In this document: piece by piece, positions 1 to 12,660 of the stretch | Numbering within the stretch: the stretch's first letter is position 1 | How the letters are laid out: the number at the start of each line of letters is the position of its first letter | Assembly (NCBI GenBank): GCA_004802725.1 | Contig: SGPM01000061.1 | Span: 39,119-103,118, forward strand | DNA length: 64,000 nt | Reading direction: 5' to 3' | Source: Antrodiella citrinella | Taxonomy: Eukaryota; Basidiomycota; Agaricomycetes; Polyporales; Steccherinaceae | Program-made: the position numbers and the translations under genes | The notes under the pieces: generated by a model | Database searches by the model: none | Told to the model about the DNA's origin: nothing | The model's input: the letters and a program-made list of their open reading frames with translations, nothing else

Positions 1-183
1 TGCAGTGCTGAGGATCTCGGTTTTCGGCGTCACCGGCGGGGTTTCAATTCACCGCGTAAAATTAAATAGTAACAGTATCTCTTTAGCCTCCTGCACCTGG
101 GTCTGGTTTACTCAAGTACTTTGGCACGCACGCATGTCTTTGCAGGAGGATGTATTATTCTAATGTACCCTCGAATGCAATGT

Positions 184-1407
184 TCATGATCCAAAGTAGA
201 GGGGGAGGACATGCTTCGCCACGTTGAACCCAAGTAGCGACACTACATATCCCGTAAATAACGGCAGCAACGGTGCCAACAGCAGCTCGGACCGGACGAG
301 GAATGGCAGCGCTAGACAGAGAAGGCGTCATCGTAAAAGAGCAGCACAGACATAGGACAGGTCTTACCGTTGAGACCCAGGTACAGCCCGTAGATGTACT
401 GCGAGAAACTGTGCAGCACAATCAGCACCACACATAGAATACAAAGAATGCCAAGACATACGCTGCCAAGTATAGCGTGTTTGAGACAAACAGACATATC
501 CAGTTGGACTTCAGGATGACGGGCACGAAGAAGAGCTGTGCAAGGTACAGCGTCAGGTAGAAGGGGAAGAACGCGTTTGTGTGCACGTCAAAAGCGTAAG
601 CCCATTCAACCGCGGAGTCCGCAGACGTTGAATGTGACGGGGGAGACACAAGAACACGATTTGAAAACAGCCTATCGTCCGCACATATAAGATCTGCTGA
701 AACGGATAAAAAGGCAAGGACGTCTGCATACCACAATATTGATGCCACAACGACCCCTACTAGTAAGTAATCCCGGAATATCATGAGTAGCGCAAGTTGT
801 AGGGCTTGCCACACCGAATACGAGTATACCACCGACCATGCGATAGCAGATACTATGTGGACAGGTCCTCAGGCGCGTACGTGGGTTCAATGGTCTTGGA
901 TACTCACCTACAAGACAGGCTGAAGAAGAAAGTTGAGTCAAGACACAGGGCAGCTAGCAATCACGCTCACCACTCAGCAAAATGAGAATAGCTGGATCAT
1001 CTCGCGCCCACGTGTTCTTGGTTTCTGTCACGTACCCTGGTCAACCAAGACGAAGCTATGATAGTCGTGAACGGATCATACGTTTGTGGAAGTAAACATT
1101 GCGATAGCTATTACCAGTGGTAAATACATGAACGACACAGTACACAGACAGAAATAGTGTGCTCACACTCTCTTTGGAGCCAGACATAAATACGTGAGTT
1201 GCCAAGCCGCGAGCTCAAAGTCCTGATTCCATACATTATTCGCCACATCTTTCAACAGATCCACACACTCATGCCCACCATTTGATGAAACCTGAGCAAC
1301 CGTCTGAAGATGACAGGAACTCGGTTCGAGACAGAGCTTGACCGCGAATTGGGGACCTCAAAGCCGGTGTGGAGGGGCGAAGGAGAGGTCATGGGAAGAA
1401 CAGACAT
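184..1407 (-). CDS. GMH1: UNC-50 / Gmh1 family Golgi membrane protein
   Basis: UNC-50 proteins are multi-pass membrane proteins of the Golgi/ER; yeast Gmh1 binds ARF exchange factors and animal UNC-50 supports receptor trafficking. The spliced minus-strand reading gives the family blocks in order: VIFRRLLRFHQM (exon ending at 1279), DFELAAWQLTYLCLAPKR (1222-1170), YRNVYFHKQ joined to TKNTWARDDPAILILL, then VEWAYAFDVHTNAFFPFYL with hydrophobic segments (422-832), and a hydrophobic tail ending LYFGS with the stop at 184. About seven exons with short introns. The start is one of the ATGs at 1407 or 1392; an upstream in-frame ATG exists at about 1437. It is divergent from the WW-protein gene. The family call is firm; the exact start is not. 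Confidence 0.88.
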
Positions 1408-1722
1408 GTCGGCGCGAATACTCAGCCGATGAGACAAAGAGCGACGGGAAAACAGTTTGGATACGAGGGGAACGTTGGCGACGACGAGCGCGGTGTGTTG
1501 TACAGTGGTGGCAGCAATAATAGCGGGAAAGATGTCTGGGCGTCTGGGACGGAGGCCAAAGACCTCGTGTTGGCGGAGATAGACAAAATCAGGCGGCGTT
1601 TCAATGTTCTCTTGGGACGAGACGACTCTCTACTCGTCGGTTCGTTCTTCTTCGACCTCCCCTCTCACCGACCCCCCGCTCCCCGACATCCACAACGCTC
1701 ACGACACCGACGCCGACGACTC
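1408..1722. promoter_or_regulatory. Divergent intergenic region between UNC-50 and the WW gene
   Basis: About 315 bases separate the two divergent starts. A plus-strand open frame runs through it in frame with the WW gene, so an earlier start for that gene cannot be excluded, but the downstream ATG at 1723 avoids overlap with UNC-50. No clear TATA box was seen. Confidence 0.4.
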
Positions 1723-4700
1723 ATGGAAGAAGAAGCTGAAGTTTTAGACTGGGGAAACGAGGAGGATGAGACTGGTCACTTCCAAAGTGAAAGTCGCGAG
1801 GACGCGGAAGACGCAGTCTCCCTTGGTGGCGACGAAGACGACGCCCAGGACTACACTCCTTACCAGTCACGGCCAGTGCAGGAACCAGGGGCTTCCACAC
1901 AGGCATCGACGCCCCAACATTACCAACCGGAATCGCTGTCTCAGCAGAGCAGACATGACTCTCATTCTCGCCGCGCCACAGAGTCACCCAAGCGCTCTCA
2001 GTCCGTGTCCCTTGGCCATCTCAAACACGCCCTTCCCCCAAAACCTGTACTCACTGTCCCCGAGTATGTTCGCCCTGCTCCGCCCCAGGCAAGCACTCTT
2101 GCTGGCCCCATGGTGCGGAGGGAACGGCGCTCAAATGGCTCAACAAAGGGCGACAACCTCCCGAATGATCTAGCTGACCTTCCTCTGCCTCCGAATTGGG
2201 AACCTAGGTATCCTAGAAACGGGAGCGGCCGTGACGTTTATTATTACAACGTCGAAACTCACGAGTCCACTTGGACTCGGCCAGAGGTTGCGAATGGGGT
2301 TGCACCGTCTCCATCTAAGGATATAGAGCAGTCTGCAGCTAGATCGCCACGTTCAATCACGCATGATGATAGTGCTCGTCCGCCACTTCCTGACAGGACC
2401 CCTTCGATCCGGGGTAGGAAGTCGAGACGTCGCGTCTCTCCAGACACAATGACTTTTGATGATAGGCATTATCGTCCTGGCGAGGCCGAAACGCCAGGAG
2501 TTGTCACGGATGATGACCGCGGTGTTCCTCGCTCTCGTGCCCGTCAACCTTCACTGGATGCCTTGGATGATCGCAGGGCGCAGTCTCCGGCGCCTGCACA
2601 CCGTGACGCAGATCGTACAAGCTATGCTCGCAGGCCATATTCGCGCTCACCTTCTCCAGTCCAGGGTACACGGAGAGATGCTCAGCATGCTCCACCATCT
2701 AGGTCTTCTCCTCCACTTGAACGAGAACGTGGTTGGGCACGTGGTCACCCGAGCACATCTACGGAAGTCGCTAGAAGTCCAAGTCCTAACAGTCATTCGC
2801 AACGTGGTCGTCGTCTGCGCGCTGAGGTTTCGCCCCTCCACCATCCTCACCACACTCAAGATCAGAACGATCGCCGCGTTGATCCCAAGGATTGGCCATC
2901 TGCTCCTCACAGTACGTTATCCGCATCCTACCCTCCCACCTATCGTATTCGGCGTCTGTATTTCCTCCCGAGGTGGAGGATGTCTGTGTTGCGGTCGTCT
3001 CGAGAAGCCTCGGGAGTTGAGCTGCAATGTACTTCCCATCGTTCCTCCGGCTCTACCCTCTGTCTGCTCGAACCTAGGACCATTAGCTCGGACTTCTTTC
3101 CTTTTCTCGCTCTTCCCTATACCCTTTCCCTGCCGGTCTTAACAAATATTGTTCCCCGTCTTTGTGTTTATAGGGTATAGATCTCCGTCGCGCGACGACA
3201 CCCAAAGCAAATCGAGACGCAATTGGGACTCCTGGGAAGCCCCTCCGTCGAACAAGAATAATCGCCCGCTCAGTCCACCGAGCCCTGACAGGGTCCCTGC
3301 TAGGATTCGTGACGACGTTTACATCCCGTCGGACTCGGTACCTCAGCGAAGGAGAAGAGATCTAGTCTCTCCTGACCGACTCGGGGACGCGGACGTGAAG
3401 CGGCGACGCGTGGACGACCGCTCATCAGATGTATTGTCGACTCGCCGACCTCCTGCAGCAGATCATGACATTGTCCCGTCTGCTTCGTTGTCAGAACGAC
3501 CAATGTCGGATTTGTCTCTCGCTGACGAACCTCGTGCGTACCGATTTGCCACTTCATTCAGCCACGTAACCTCATACGCTTCTACTTCCACCCACACCTG
3601 TCACAAGCAGGTCGCAAAAGGATACCCCTACCCCCGCAGAGTGCTCGTTTCCGCGAAGCTTCCAAGATGCCACCTCCTGCTGCCCCAGCTCTTCCAGGTT
3701 CTCAGTCGTTGCCGCTAAGCAATGGGTTGTCTGTCTCGACTAGTCGTCCTCATATTGACAGCACCCCTCCTAAGAGACCAACCACACATTCGTACGCCGA
3801 TGTTCCTTCAGGACCCAGAAACACGATCACGCAAGCCGCAGGTCGCGATCAAGACAGTGCGCGCTTGCCGTCAAGCCGGTCTTCTGGGCGACCCAGTCGT
3901 TTCGATCCTTCGATTCAGCCTCAACAGAGCAGTCAAGGACTTGCCAATGACGACCGCGTCGCTATGGATGTTGATTATCCACCATCTTCACAGACATCAA
4001 TTCGACCTACGGAACCGCCACGAGCTCCCGTCATGTATCCAAGCAGACCGCACGATATACCAACAGGTCCACCTCGGGCTCCTAAGGCGATGACGGGGAG
4101 GTTCTTACCTTTAGACGTTCCTGGCCCACCTGCTACCACATCGTATTCGGATATACGTACTTCCGCGGTTCCTGTCAACGATGTTTCCTTGCGTGGCGGT
4201 CGTGTTCTACCCCCTCACATGTCTCAAGCGCAAGACCCTTGGTCCCGTCGTGAGACCGAAACCCTACCCCCTCGACCCGCTGTCAGTGTACCAGATGGTT
4301 CTTCAAGGAGGTACGATGAGGACAGGGACTTTGTATCGCCGACCGCGCCGTCCAGGTCACCCCTTGAACCAATACCTAGGGTACGTTTGCACAGTTTTGA
4401 GTTGTATAGCAGTACTGATATCGTGTTTAGGATGCCCGGACGTTGAGCGGCAGAGACAATTTTCGTCCTGTAGATGTCGCCCCTCCGCGAGGAAAGTTAT
4501 CGGGATCAAATAGCACGCCAGTTGGGCCAAGACGGATACCAAATGGCCCCCCTCCTGATCAACCACGCGCTTCTCGCTCGCCGGTGGAGAAATATCGTCC
4601 ACTCCCTGAACAAGATGTCCTTCCTCGTCGAGAATACGAAAAGTATCCCGATGAAATTGTAAGCGATTCATCGTATATCTCTTTCTCCTTTTCTCAACGT

Positions 4701-5899
4701 GTGCACAGCTTCCCACTCGCCCATCTCCGAGAGAATCCCCTAATTCTCAGTATAGACCATTGCCACCTACAAACGACCGTCGCCAAAGTTTCCCGTCGTC
4801 TGTCGTAAGCCGTCATAAATACTTTTCTCTTTTCGTCGCTCATATGCCAATGATCTACAGTCAGTCCAGCCTGTTCTAGAGACGATGCCTCCTCCACGAA
4901 GAGATAACCAGAGCGAAAGATCGGCACGTCAGGTTCGTTTGTCTTTTTTCCTTTCACTCTTATACATTTGTTGATCATGCATGACAGTCTCGCTTCGGGG
5001 CCGAACAGAAATCTGTTCCTCCCTCCGACATTCCTCGAATCTGGCTGACACGAGAAGAATCGGAAAGAGCAGAAAGGGTTCGGGCAGCAGAGCTGGCCGG
5101 GATGCAATCCTCCAATTCTCGTGACATCTCCTTATCTTCCCGACATGCTCTCATGGACGTAGACGAACCTCCTCGCCGATATGACGCACCCTCTAGGACT
5201 GAATTTGGAGGAATAACTCCACCCAGACCCGCGGAGTCCAGCCGCCGTCATGACGAACGACCCAGCTTAGAAGGCCGACTCTCATTGCCTCAAGAAACAC
5301 CTTCCCGGGGACATCGCAACTCAGATGCCTATCATGAATCCTCCGGCCGTCGAGGTTCTTGGGACGATGAGCGCGAGCGTTCCCACGATTATCATCCTGC
5401 CTCGTCCCATCAAGATCGAAGTCACCCAGCTGAACACCCTCCCCCACCTATGAAAGTGCACCCTGAGCGGATGCGACTCCTCACGCCCCAGCCAGCAGAC
5501 TCACCTGCTCCCGAGCCAAGATCGGGCAGAGGATCCGGTCGTAGCCGTCGTCAGCCACCCTCCCGAGGTGAAGACAGAGACTCATCACAGGCTGGTCCTC
5601 AAGGGAATGGGTATGCCAATGGTGGTGATCACTACGAATCGGACAGGCCTAATTTGAAGCGTGGCGCTTCATTGTTAGACCGTCTGTCCCTTGACATGCC
5701 CTCTGGATCCTCTCTGTCCTCTTCGGTGCGTATGGACGCAACCGCGAAACGAGCTGAAGAAGTGGCGGGTCTTCCCCCGAAACCAGTACTCATGGTCAGT
5801 GAAGATGGGGATGGAGGGCTGGGCGATGGTGGCAAAGGAGGTCGGAACAAGAGAAAAAGTGGAAAGTCTAGGCGAGGGAGACGCAGTGGCGTTGTCTAA
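1723..5899 (+). CDS. WW-domain protein, long and intrinsically disordered
   Basis: One WW domain lies about 150-185 residues from the chosen start (near 2180-2285): LPLPPNWEPRY, then DVYYYNVETHESTWTRPE, with both signature tryptophans and the proline. WW domains bind proline-rich partners. The rest is Ser/Arg/Pro/Asp-rich and disordered, with many RSPSP-type stretches as in nuclear RNA-processing factors. Exons follow from clear splice sites: 1723-2911, about 3172-3534, about 3643-4380, then short exons to about 4660, 4705-4805, 4859-4932 and 4987-5899. The start ATG at 1723 gives MEEEAEVLDWGNEEDE and avoids running into UNC-50. LPPKPVL occurs near both ends. The function is not known to me; an RNA-splicing or transcription role is only a guess from composition. 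Confidence 0.8.
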
Positions 5900-6223
5900 T
5901 TTTACGTTGGTGGTGTGGTTACTATTTCTGTTGTATGATTTCCATGTTCTTCGAATTATCCTCAATCCGCATTCAATCCATTCCATTCCATTCCGTGCAG
6001 ATACAAGGGAGGGAGGTCATTCTCCTGAGTCTCAGGAAATTCCACGCAGATGGAATTGGACGATGACTTGACGCGACGAAATGAGGCGTGGCTATCTCGG
6101 CAAACATGACGCGGTGAATCAGGACTGGGCCGCCAAACTCTCTCATGTGCGTTCTTCAGCTGCTGCCTTTGCATGTGTTGCTCATCTCCACGACACTAGA
6201 ACTGAAGTACTCAAGTTTCGATC
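5900..6223. other. Short intergenic gap
   Basis: About 320 bases between two genes on the same strand. It contains a short direct run of ccatt units near 5977-5992 and no convincing gene; presumably the 3' UTR of the WW gene and the promoter of RNA14. Confidence 0.4.
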
Positions 6224-9218
6224 ATGCAAAGCTTTGTGCCACACTTTCCACTTGGAAATGAAGACTTCGGTGCCACTCGCGACAACAGCTCTGCATCCTC
6301 CGCGCCAAATGACGACGGCAAAACGCAACTCACTGAGGACCAAATCAAGATCCTCCACAAACTGATGCACAGCTCTCAGAGTCAAGAAATCCATTTCGAG
6401 CCTGATCACTCGTACCGCCAATTACCACAAGACACAAAGCCGCAAGTAGCACCTCGACCGCGAACAGCTTGGCTGCAGACGCGTGTCCATGAAAAACCAC
6501 GCGACGCAGAGTCGTGGATCGAGTTAATATCACTTGTGAGAGTTGCAAAAGATCATGACAAGATTGTGGACACATATGAAGCAGCGCTGCAAGCATTCCC
6601 GAACACGGTCAGTTCTGTTCTTTCATCTATCACAGGCGTGCTGCGCTGGGTCGCCTCATTTTAACTCTGCGGCTTTGTCACTCTTCAGCCCTCCTTGCAG
6701 ATCTCCTACCTGATGCATGTGTCGGAATCTTCAGTACCAACGAAGTGGCAAACTGTCGCTACGCTCCTGAACCGGTTTCTGAAAACTTCGCCTTTCCCTG
6801 AGCTATGGAGGTTCTATATATCTCATGTTAGGTATGTTCTCCGCGTCGATTTGAGTGATGCATGAATTGATGCTTTGCCAAGCAGAAAAGTGAACTCTAA
6901 AAACGTAAAAAGTGCACACGGTACTGTCCGTAAAGCATACGAGTTTGCTTTGAATCATGTCGGGCACGATCCTGAGAGTGGTGATATCTGGAGTGACTAC
7001 ATACATTTCCTGAAGACCGTAGAGGTGAGTACAGTGCACAACAATTTCTTCTTGAGCATCACGGTGACGAATTTACTCCAGGCTGATATATGGAATGAAG
7101 GTTGTCAAACAGACATACTTCGTATGGCTTACCAGTGTGCCATTCAGGCACCCACGGCCCATGCGAATAAACTGTGGCAACAATATTGCGAGTTCGAGGC
7201 CGCTGCAGCCGACCCGCAGTCGGTGAGCTTCTATCCTGAATTGTGTGCCGCAGGATGCTTACTTTGACGCACTGGCAGGTCGAAAAGATCATCGCTGCTC
7301 ATCAAGTTGTCCACACACAAGCTTGCAAGGCTTATGGCGCACTTCAAGCATGTGTAGGAGATTTGTTCTCTGCACCTACTGCTGATCAAGACTTGCTACG
7401 GCTTCCGCGAGTGCCCATATTCTTTGCTGACGAAAAGGCTCTCATGTCCAAGTGGCGACAATATCTCAAGTGGGAGGAAGGAAACCCTCTTTCGTACGAC
7501 GATCACGCTCGATCGAGGCTGTATACACGGGTGCAAGCAGCGTACAGGAAAGCTGTCGTCCTCATGAGGTTCTACCCGGAGGTTTGGTGCGTGGTCGTGC
7601 AATCGTATTATTTCCTGCTTCTCAACCTCCAACGCAGGTATATGGCTTATGCGTGGACTAATCTGGTAGCAAATGAGCCAGGCCTCCCAGACTCAAAACG
7701 GGAAGAAAAGAAAGATGAAGCTATGGAATACTTGAAATCCGGCGTGCATGCTAATCCTCGAAGGTTTGCGAAGTGTTCACCTTCATTGACACCTCTGCTG
7801 ATGTTGCGTAGTTTCGTACTCAACTTCGCATACGCCGAAGTTCTTGAAGAGGCGAATGACCTTCCGGCAGTTCATGACGTCTACCAGACATTCATTAGTG
7901 CGCTTCGAACTGAACTAGAGGCCGAGGGATCACAAGGATCTCCGGTGACAGGAACTTCATTAGATGATCCATCGTCACAACCTAGCAAGTTTATGGGCAA
8001 GGCCGATATGAAGGACGATAAACGTACCCAATTTGGTACCGCGTGGATCATGTACATGCGATTTGCGCGTAGAGCTGAATCTTCAAAGGCAGCTAGAGAC
8101 GTCTTTTCTAAAGCCCGAAAGGACAACTGGGTGACGTGGAAAGTGTACGAAGCTGCTGGTGAGTATGTTGTTTGATTGTCGCAATGTGATGACTCACTAG
8201 GACGTTTTGGCAGCGTTGATGGAATATCATTGTACGAAGGCTGCGGACGTTGCCACGCGTATCTTTCATAAAGCAATGGAGAAGTTTCCTACTGAGGAAC
8301 AGCTCGCTTTGCAATACCTTGAATTTCTCATCTCCATTAATGATGATTCAAGTCAGTCGTTTCTGAGTCTTGTCTTCCTTCATCTAATATCTGAATATGT
8401 TAGATGCCCGAGCGTTATTTGAACGCGTGATCGCAATGTTCGCTCCTGAGAAGGCTCGAGTGCTCTGGAATCGTTGGATGCGATACGAGTATCAGTATGG
8501 CACGTTTCCAGCTACGCAAGAGTTAGAAAAAAGGATTGCACAGGTCTATCCGAACGGTCAGATGCAGGTCCCGTCCTGCGTTTAGCATTTGTCCTCACGC
8601 TCGATGCATCTTCACAGAGTCACCAATCAAACGATTTGCAGATCGTCACAAGTATCTAAACGTGGACACGATAGCGGTCCGAGACCTCGGCTTCAGATTG
8701 GGCCCATTGTCTGATCGTACGCCTAACAGTCAGCAAGTCATTACTCCCCACTCGTCGCAAGAAACCACTCGGACGACTCGGAGCTCGAGTTCCAGCAAGC
8801 GTCGTTTATCTGCATCAATCCACGATTCGTTTGCGACGAAGCACAAGCCATTTGATCTTGAGCTTGCTCGAGACAAGTGCCCTTACACAGAATTCACAAA
8901 CAAGCAAGTTATGAGCGATGGCCTGAAATCTACGCTCTCTTGTCCTGAGGCGATCTCTTGGTTCCTAAGCATGTTACCCGTGGCTTCTTTGTATGAAGGT
9001 GTGCCGATGCCCATAAGTTTTATTGAGACCTCGTCCTAACGAAAGCGTGTATAGGCCCTCTACTTCGTACCGACGACATGATGCAGTTGCTGCTTAATAT
9101 GACCATCCCTAGTTCTACGGGAATCGGTGTCCGCCCTCAGCGAGTCGAGTCTGCTGGTATTCATTCAAGTCTTCCGACCGCCCCCCGAGCTTCATCCAAG
9201 CGATACTGGTCTCGGTAG
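6224..9218 (+). CDS. RNA14: mRNA 3'-end-processing protein RNA14 (CstF-77 like)
   Basis: RNA14/CstF-77 is a HAT-repeat scaffold of cleavage factor IA and takes part in pre-mRNA cleavage and polyadenylation in the nucleus. The reading starts MQSFVPHFPLGNEDF and soon enters HAT repeats: DAESWIELISLVR, PELWRFYISHVR, DIWSDYIHFLKTVE, ANKLWQQYCEFEAA, then KWRQYLKWEEGNPL and RVLWNRWMRYEYQYG, with the conserved PIKRFADRHKYLN block near 8620. At least ten exons; introns follow 6606, 6831, 7024 and 7220. The Pro/Ser-rich tail ends KRYWSR with the stop at 9216-9218; it includes LLRTDDMMQLLLNM, probably the C-terminal partner-binding segment. The convergent F-box gene starts its 3' end 233 bases on. Confidence 0.93.
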
Positions 9219-9451
9219 CTACGCTCTTACATGTTGCCTCCGCAACCACGTCTGTCAGATTAGACGATACTCTTTCTTGGAATCTTTGGATTTGCGTGTA
9301 GCGTTAGCCTACGTGTCAGCATCTGGGATCTAATAGTGTTCTGGATATCTACATTTTGTGTATAGTGATAGTCTACGTCTCACTACTATTCTCTTCTTGG
9401 CTTCTTGAATCTGACAGCGTAATGGGCATCATAGAATCACATTATATTATT

Positions 9452-11045
9452 TCAGTATAGTGCAGCTATCGTCTTCTTCTTTCCAGGACTTCTCGTACCC
9501 TCCAAAGACCGCAGTAGCATCGACTTGGGGGTCTTATCATCAACATCAACCACTTTGTCCCATTTCCGCATCCCATACTTTATCTTCCGTCCAGCGGCAT
9601 AACTTGTACCAAACTGCCAACAACGCGTCAGCTTGCATACTTACGATGTAGACCCAGATCTTGATGCTTACCGGGTCTTGAGCTTTCAGGATCTTCGTAA
9701 CCACACCTTTGCCTATCCAAAACGGATACGCCACGACCTCCCTCATCTTTGCATCCACATCCTCCCAACTCAAACCCCCCATATAAACAAACTTGACGTC
9801 AACGAGGATCGACGGGTCGAAATTCTGTGTGACCTCGTTCAGCTCCTCGTAGTCGTCGACCTTGCACTCTTCCGTGGACTCGAATCGAATGGGGAGCTCG
9901 ATATGCTTGATATCAAGGTTCGTCAGCTGGTCGAGGAGGAGCGGGACGGCTTCGTGGGTGATGGGCCGGAGCTCTATTGTGTGGAGGGAGGTGCAGTGGG
10001 AGAGCTCCCAGCCATACGAAGCGTCCTCGTCGTCTGATCAGAGCCACTGCCGTCAGCCAAGACCAACGCAGATAGCAGAACAGCAACACTCACCTTCAGG
10101 TAATACCCGAAGCCTCAGAGTCCTTAAATTTTTGCCTAGATGTCTAAAGAGCCATAACGTATCTGGATGCGGTCTCGAAGGCCGGTCTCGCATGCAGATG
10201 CCGTCTACCTCTAAGTATACCAGAGAGGCTATAGAAGAGGCCGGTACAATATCCCGGAGACGGTGGAGGTCTGAGACGTACAACGCCGTGAGCTCCGAAC
10301 GTCTTGGCTTGTGTGCGTCGCCATCACCGGTATTCTGATCTTGTGGGTCGCCAGATTGGTTGCCTCCAACCTCCTGTTCTTCCTCGTCCTCGCTGTCTTC
10401 GCTATATTTGTCATCGTCGCCGTCGTCACTGTCATCATCATCATCGTTATTGTCATGACTGCCGAACCCGCCCAAAAGCTGAGACCGAATCACATGGAGA
10501 GTCTCCAGCGAAGGCAGCGCCATCAACGCCGTCTTGAAGAGATCGACCGGCACTGTGACATGCTCCACGCACAGAACCGGTGTGTCCAACGTCGCAAAGC
10601 TGCTCCAGAAGTCCGTCACCGGCACCAGGCCCTTAGACGTATAGCAGCTCGGATGCGGGAAAACACAATCGCAAAACACAACCCTCGTCAGCTTCTTCAT
10701 CGCGCCGGACATGACCACCCTCGCGAGCTGTTCCCACTTCCGCAGCATCTGCTTGGCGAAGGGGTCCCCGCCGTTCCACGAGCGGAAGGAGTAGATCTCG
10801 ACTTGCTCGGCCCAGTACGCCACAGTCGGGAGCGCTGCGAGCAAAGCCTCGAATCGGTCGAGGGTGTACGGCCTGATCCGTATCATGCGGTATATGTACG
10901 GCCGGACGGCGTAGTGCCAGACTGCGCTGGTGAGGTTCGCGCTTCGGATTGCTGTGCGGTCCGAGTCCTCACAAATGTAAGACATGACGTGGGATACGGT
11001 CTCGACAGGCAGCGAGGGAGAAAGAAAAGGTCGTGAATTGGCCAT
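9452..11045 (-). CDS. F-box-like / leucine-rich-repeat protein with an acidic run
   Basis: The N-terminus LPVETVSHVMSYICEDSD, followed by NLTSAVWHYAVRPYIYR, matches the short F-box-like region of agaricomycete F-box proteins, which bind Skp1 and offer substrates to SCF ubiquitin ligases. It is followed by leucine-rich stretches (LPSLETLHVIRSQLL; LASLVYLEVDGI; KNLRTLRLRVLPE). A long Asp/Glu-rich insert sits between them, near 10380-10450. Intron 1 (phase 1) removes about 10037-10098 and joins to DDEDASYGWELSHC. A second intron near 9620-9650 leads to a basic tail with the stop at 9452. The substrate is unknown. Confidence 0.75.
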
Positions 11046-11877
11046 CGAATGTCTGAATGTTCAGACCTGGCCTCAGAAGGTTTCTGGAACGATGACCGTG
11101 GACGTGGTGGGAGAAAGGCCGCCTCAGGAGTCCTGTTGCGAGTCTTACCTGATTTTTATATGCTGCTCTGAACTTATTGACATCACGTCCATTGTTCCCA
11201 TTGTTGAACTCTGATGGGCCACCTGCAACAAAGTTAGTCATGTCATTGTCCTTGGTATCAGATAGCATTGTTGTACCTCTTCCATGCTATGCTAGAGATA
11301 CGATGCGAAAGCAAGAATCTGGAAGGGGCCATCGCGCTCGTCTTTGGTCCTTGGAGGAGAAATTTTGGAGAAATACATGCTGACTGTTTTGAGCGTCTGT
11401 AATCGCCGACCCTAACCCTAGTTTCGCATTTCATGGAAGGGGATAATATATTCTGCTCAATTATACGACAGGGGAGTGAGGCAAAAAATTGTGTTTGAAA
11501 GAAATACAGTATACTTATGAGTGGGAGGGGAAGCTGAATGTCCATTGGCCCACAACAAATGAAAGATATTGGCATTCAAACGTGAGTTATATACATCACA
11601 ACGCAAAGAGACGAACAAAATACTCAAAGCGAAGAGGAACTCACCAAAGAACGGGTTGCCACCCGCAGGGTGACTTCCGGAGGGTCCAGAACGCAATAAA
11701 CGCGTTTTGCGTCGCCCGAAGTGCAAAACTGAGAACAGAAAGGGGGGCGGAGAGGAAGAGCGGGCCGTCGGTCGACCGGCATTGGGCGTGTTAGCGCCGC
11801 CTTCCCGAACCTGTCTACTACTAAGACCGTCTACTTCGCAAGATGGTGATGGGGTTCAATTCCGCTCGGGACAAAAT

Positions 11878-12660
11878 TTGCAGGACTATTAGCGTTCAAT
11901 GTTCATCGCCTATGTAGAAAGGCGAAGTACCTGAGGTCCTGAGCGTGAACAGAGAGAGGAAATGCTGTAGATGACCTGGCATCAGTCGGTGCATAAAGAA
12001 AGCCGTCCTTCGAAGACAAACGGCGATCGGACCTTCGTAGTTGACTGGTGATGCATTGGGAACTACTGAGGGACGATGGAACAAGTGAAGAGAGGTGCGA
12101 TTCTGTGTGCAATTGCAGGCTGAGATGCAAGCAAAGATAGGTGTGGTTTGACAGATACGTACCTCAAGGCTCAGACTGCGCAGCGTGGGCGCCACGCTGA
12201 AGGTATAGGAAAAGACTTTGCCAAGATCGTCGAAACTTGGCAGTGTCAGGGATAGCGATAAGACTATTTCAGCCAGAGGTTTGACACTAGACGTTCGTCT
12301 GGACGCCAGAGCAGGAGTGTTGTAAGAGCCTCCACTGGCAGATGTTCGACCAGTGCCTGGCTTGCAGTGATCCTCCGAGTCCCTCAGATGCTCTGTTGCT
12401 ACAGACGCAACATGGTCTGGACACAGGCACGTCAGGCAGTGTGTTCGCGACCTGTGGAAGCATTACAAGCATCAGTAGCTGAAAGGTGGAAGGACTCGAA
12501 TGGTCACACCGCAAGCTCTCGACTGTATGTGCCTCTGGTGTGGTGGCCACGAGCTTAGCTGATCAGGCACGGCATGTTCGAAGGCGGCAAGCTTCAATCC
12601 AAGTTTGCAGGACTATCAGCGTTCATCACCCAGAAAGGCGACGTACCTGAGCGTGTACGG
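11878..12660 (-). repeat. Duplicated exon/intron edge
   Basis: Two copies of about 60 bases are similar: 11878-11940 and 12604-12655. Both contain gcaggactat, then gcgttca, then gaaaggcga, then gtacctgag. On the minus strand each reads as ACGCTCAG or CCTCAG, a GTAC donor, then TAG and TCCTGCAAA, which looks like the same small intron kept twice. It suggests an old local gene duplication. Confidence 0.4.
12160..12560 (-). pseudogene. Possible remnant of an F-box/LRR-type gene
   Basis: Minus-strand frames read leucine-patterned pieces such as LAEIVLSLSLTLPSFDDLG and APTLRSLSLE, the latter followed directly by a GTACGT donor. Further upstream is LRCDHSSPSTFQLLMLVML. The pieces lie in different frames without a clear start, as in a decayed relative of the F-box gene at 9452-11045. 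The similarity is one of pattern only; this may be chance. Confidence 0.27.

Noticed and set aside
1369..1722. Longer N-terminus for the WW gene from an upstream ATG
   Set aside because: It would overlap the UNC-50 start on the other strand; the ATG at 1723 gives a cleaner acidic start, although the frame is open.
10229..10456. Frame rich in Met/Thr opposite and beside the acidic run of the F-box gene
   Set aside because: It is the off-frame shadow of the GAT/GAC-rich acidic insert.
11409..11420. Telomere-like ACCCTAACCCTA
   Set aside because: Only two units; expected by chance and not flanked by further repeats.
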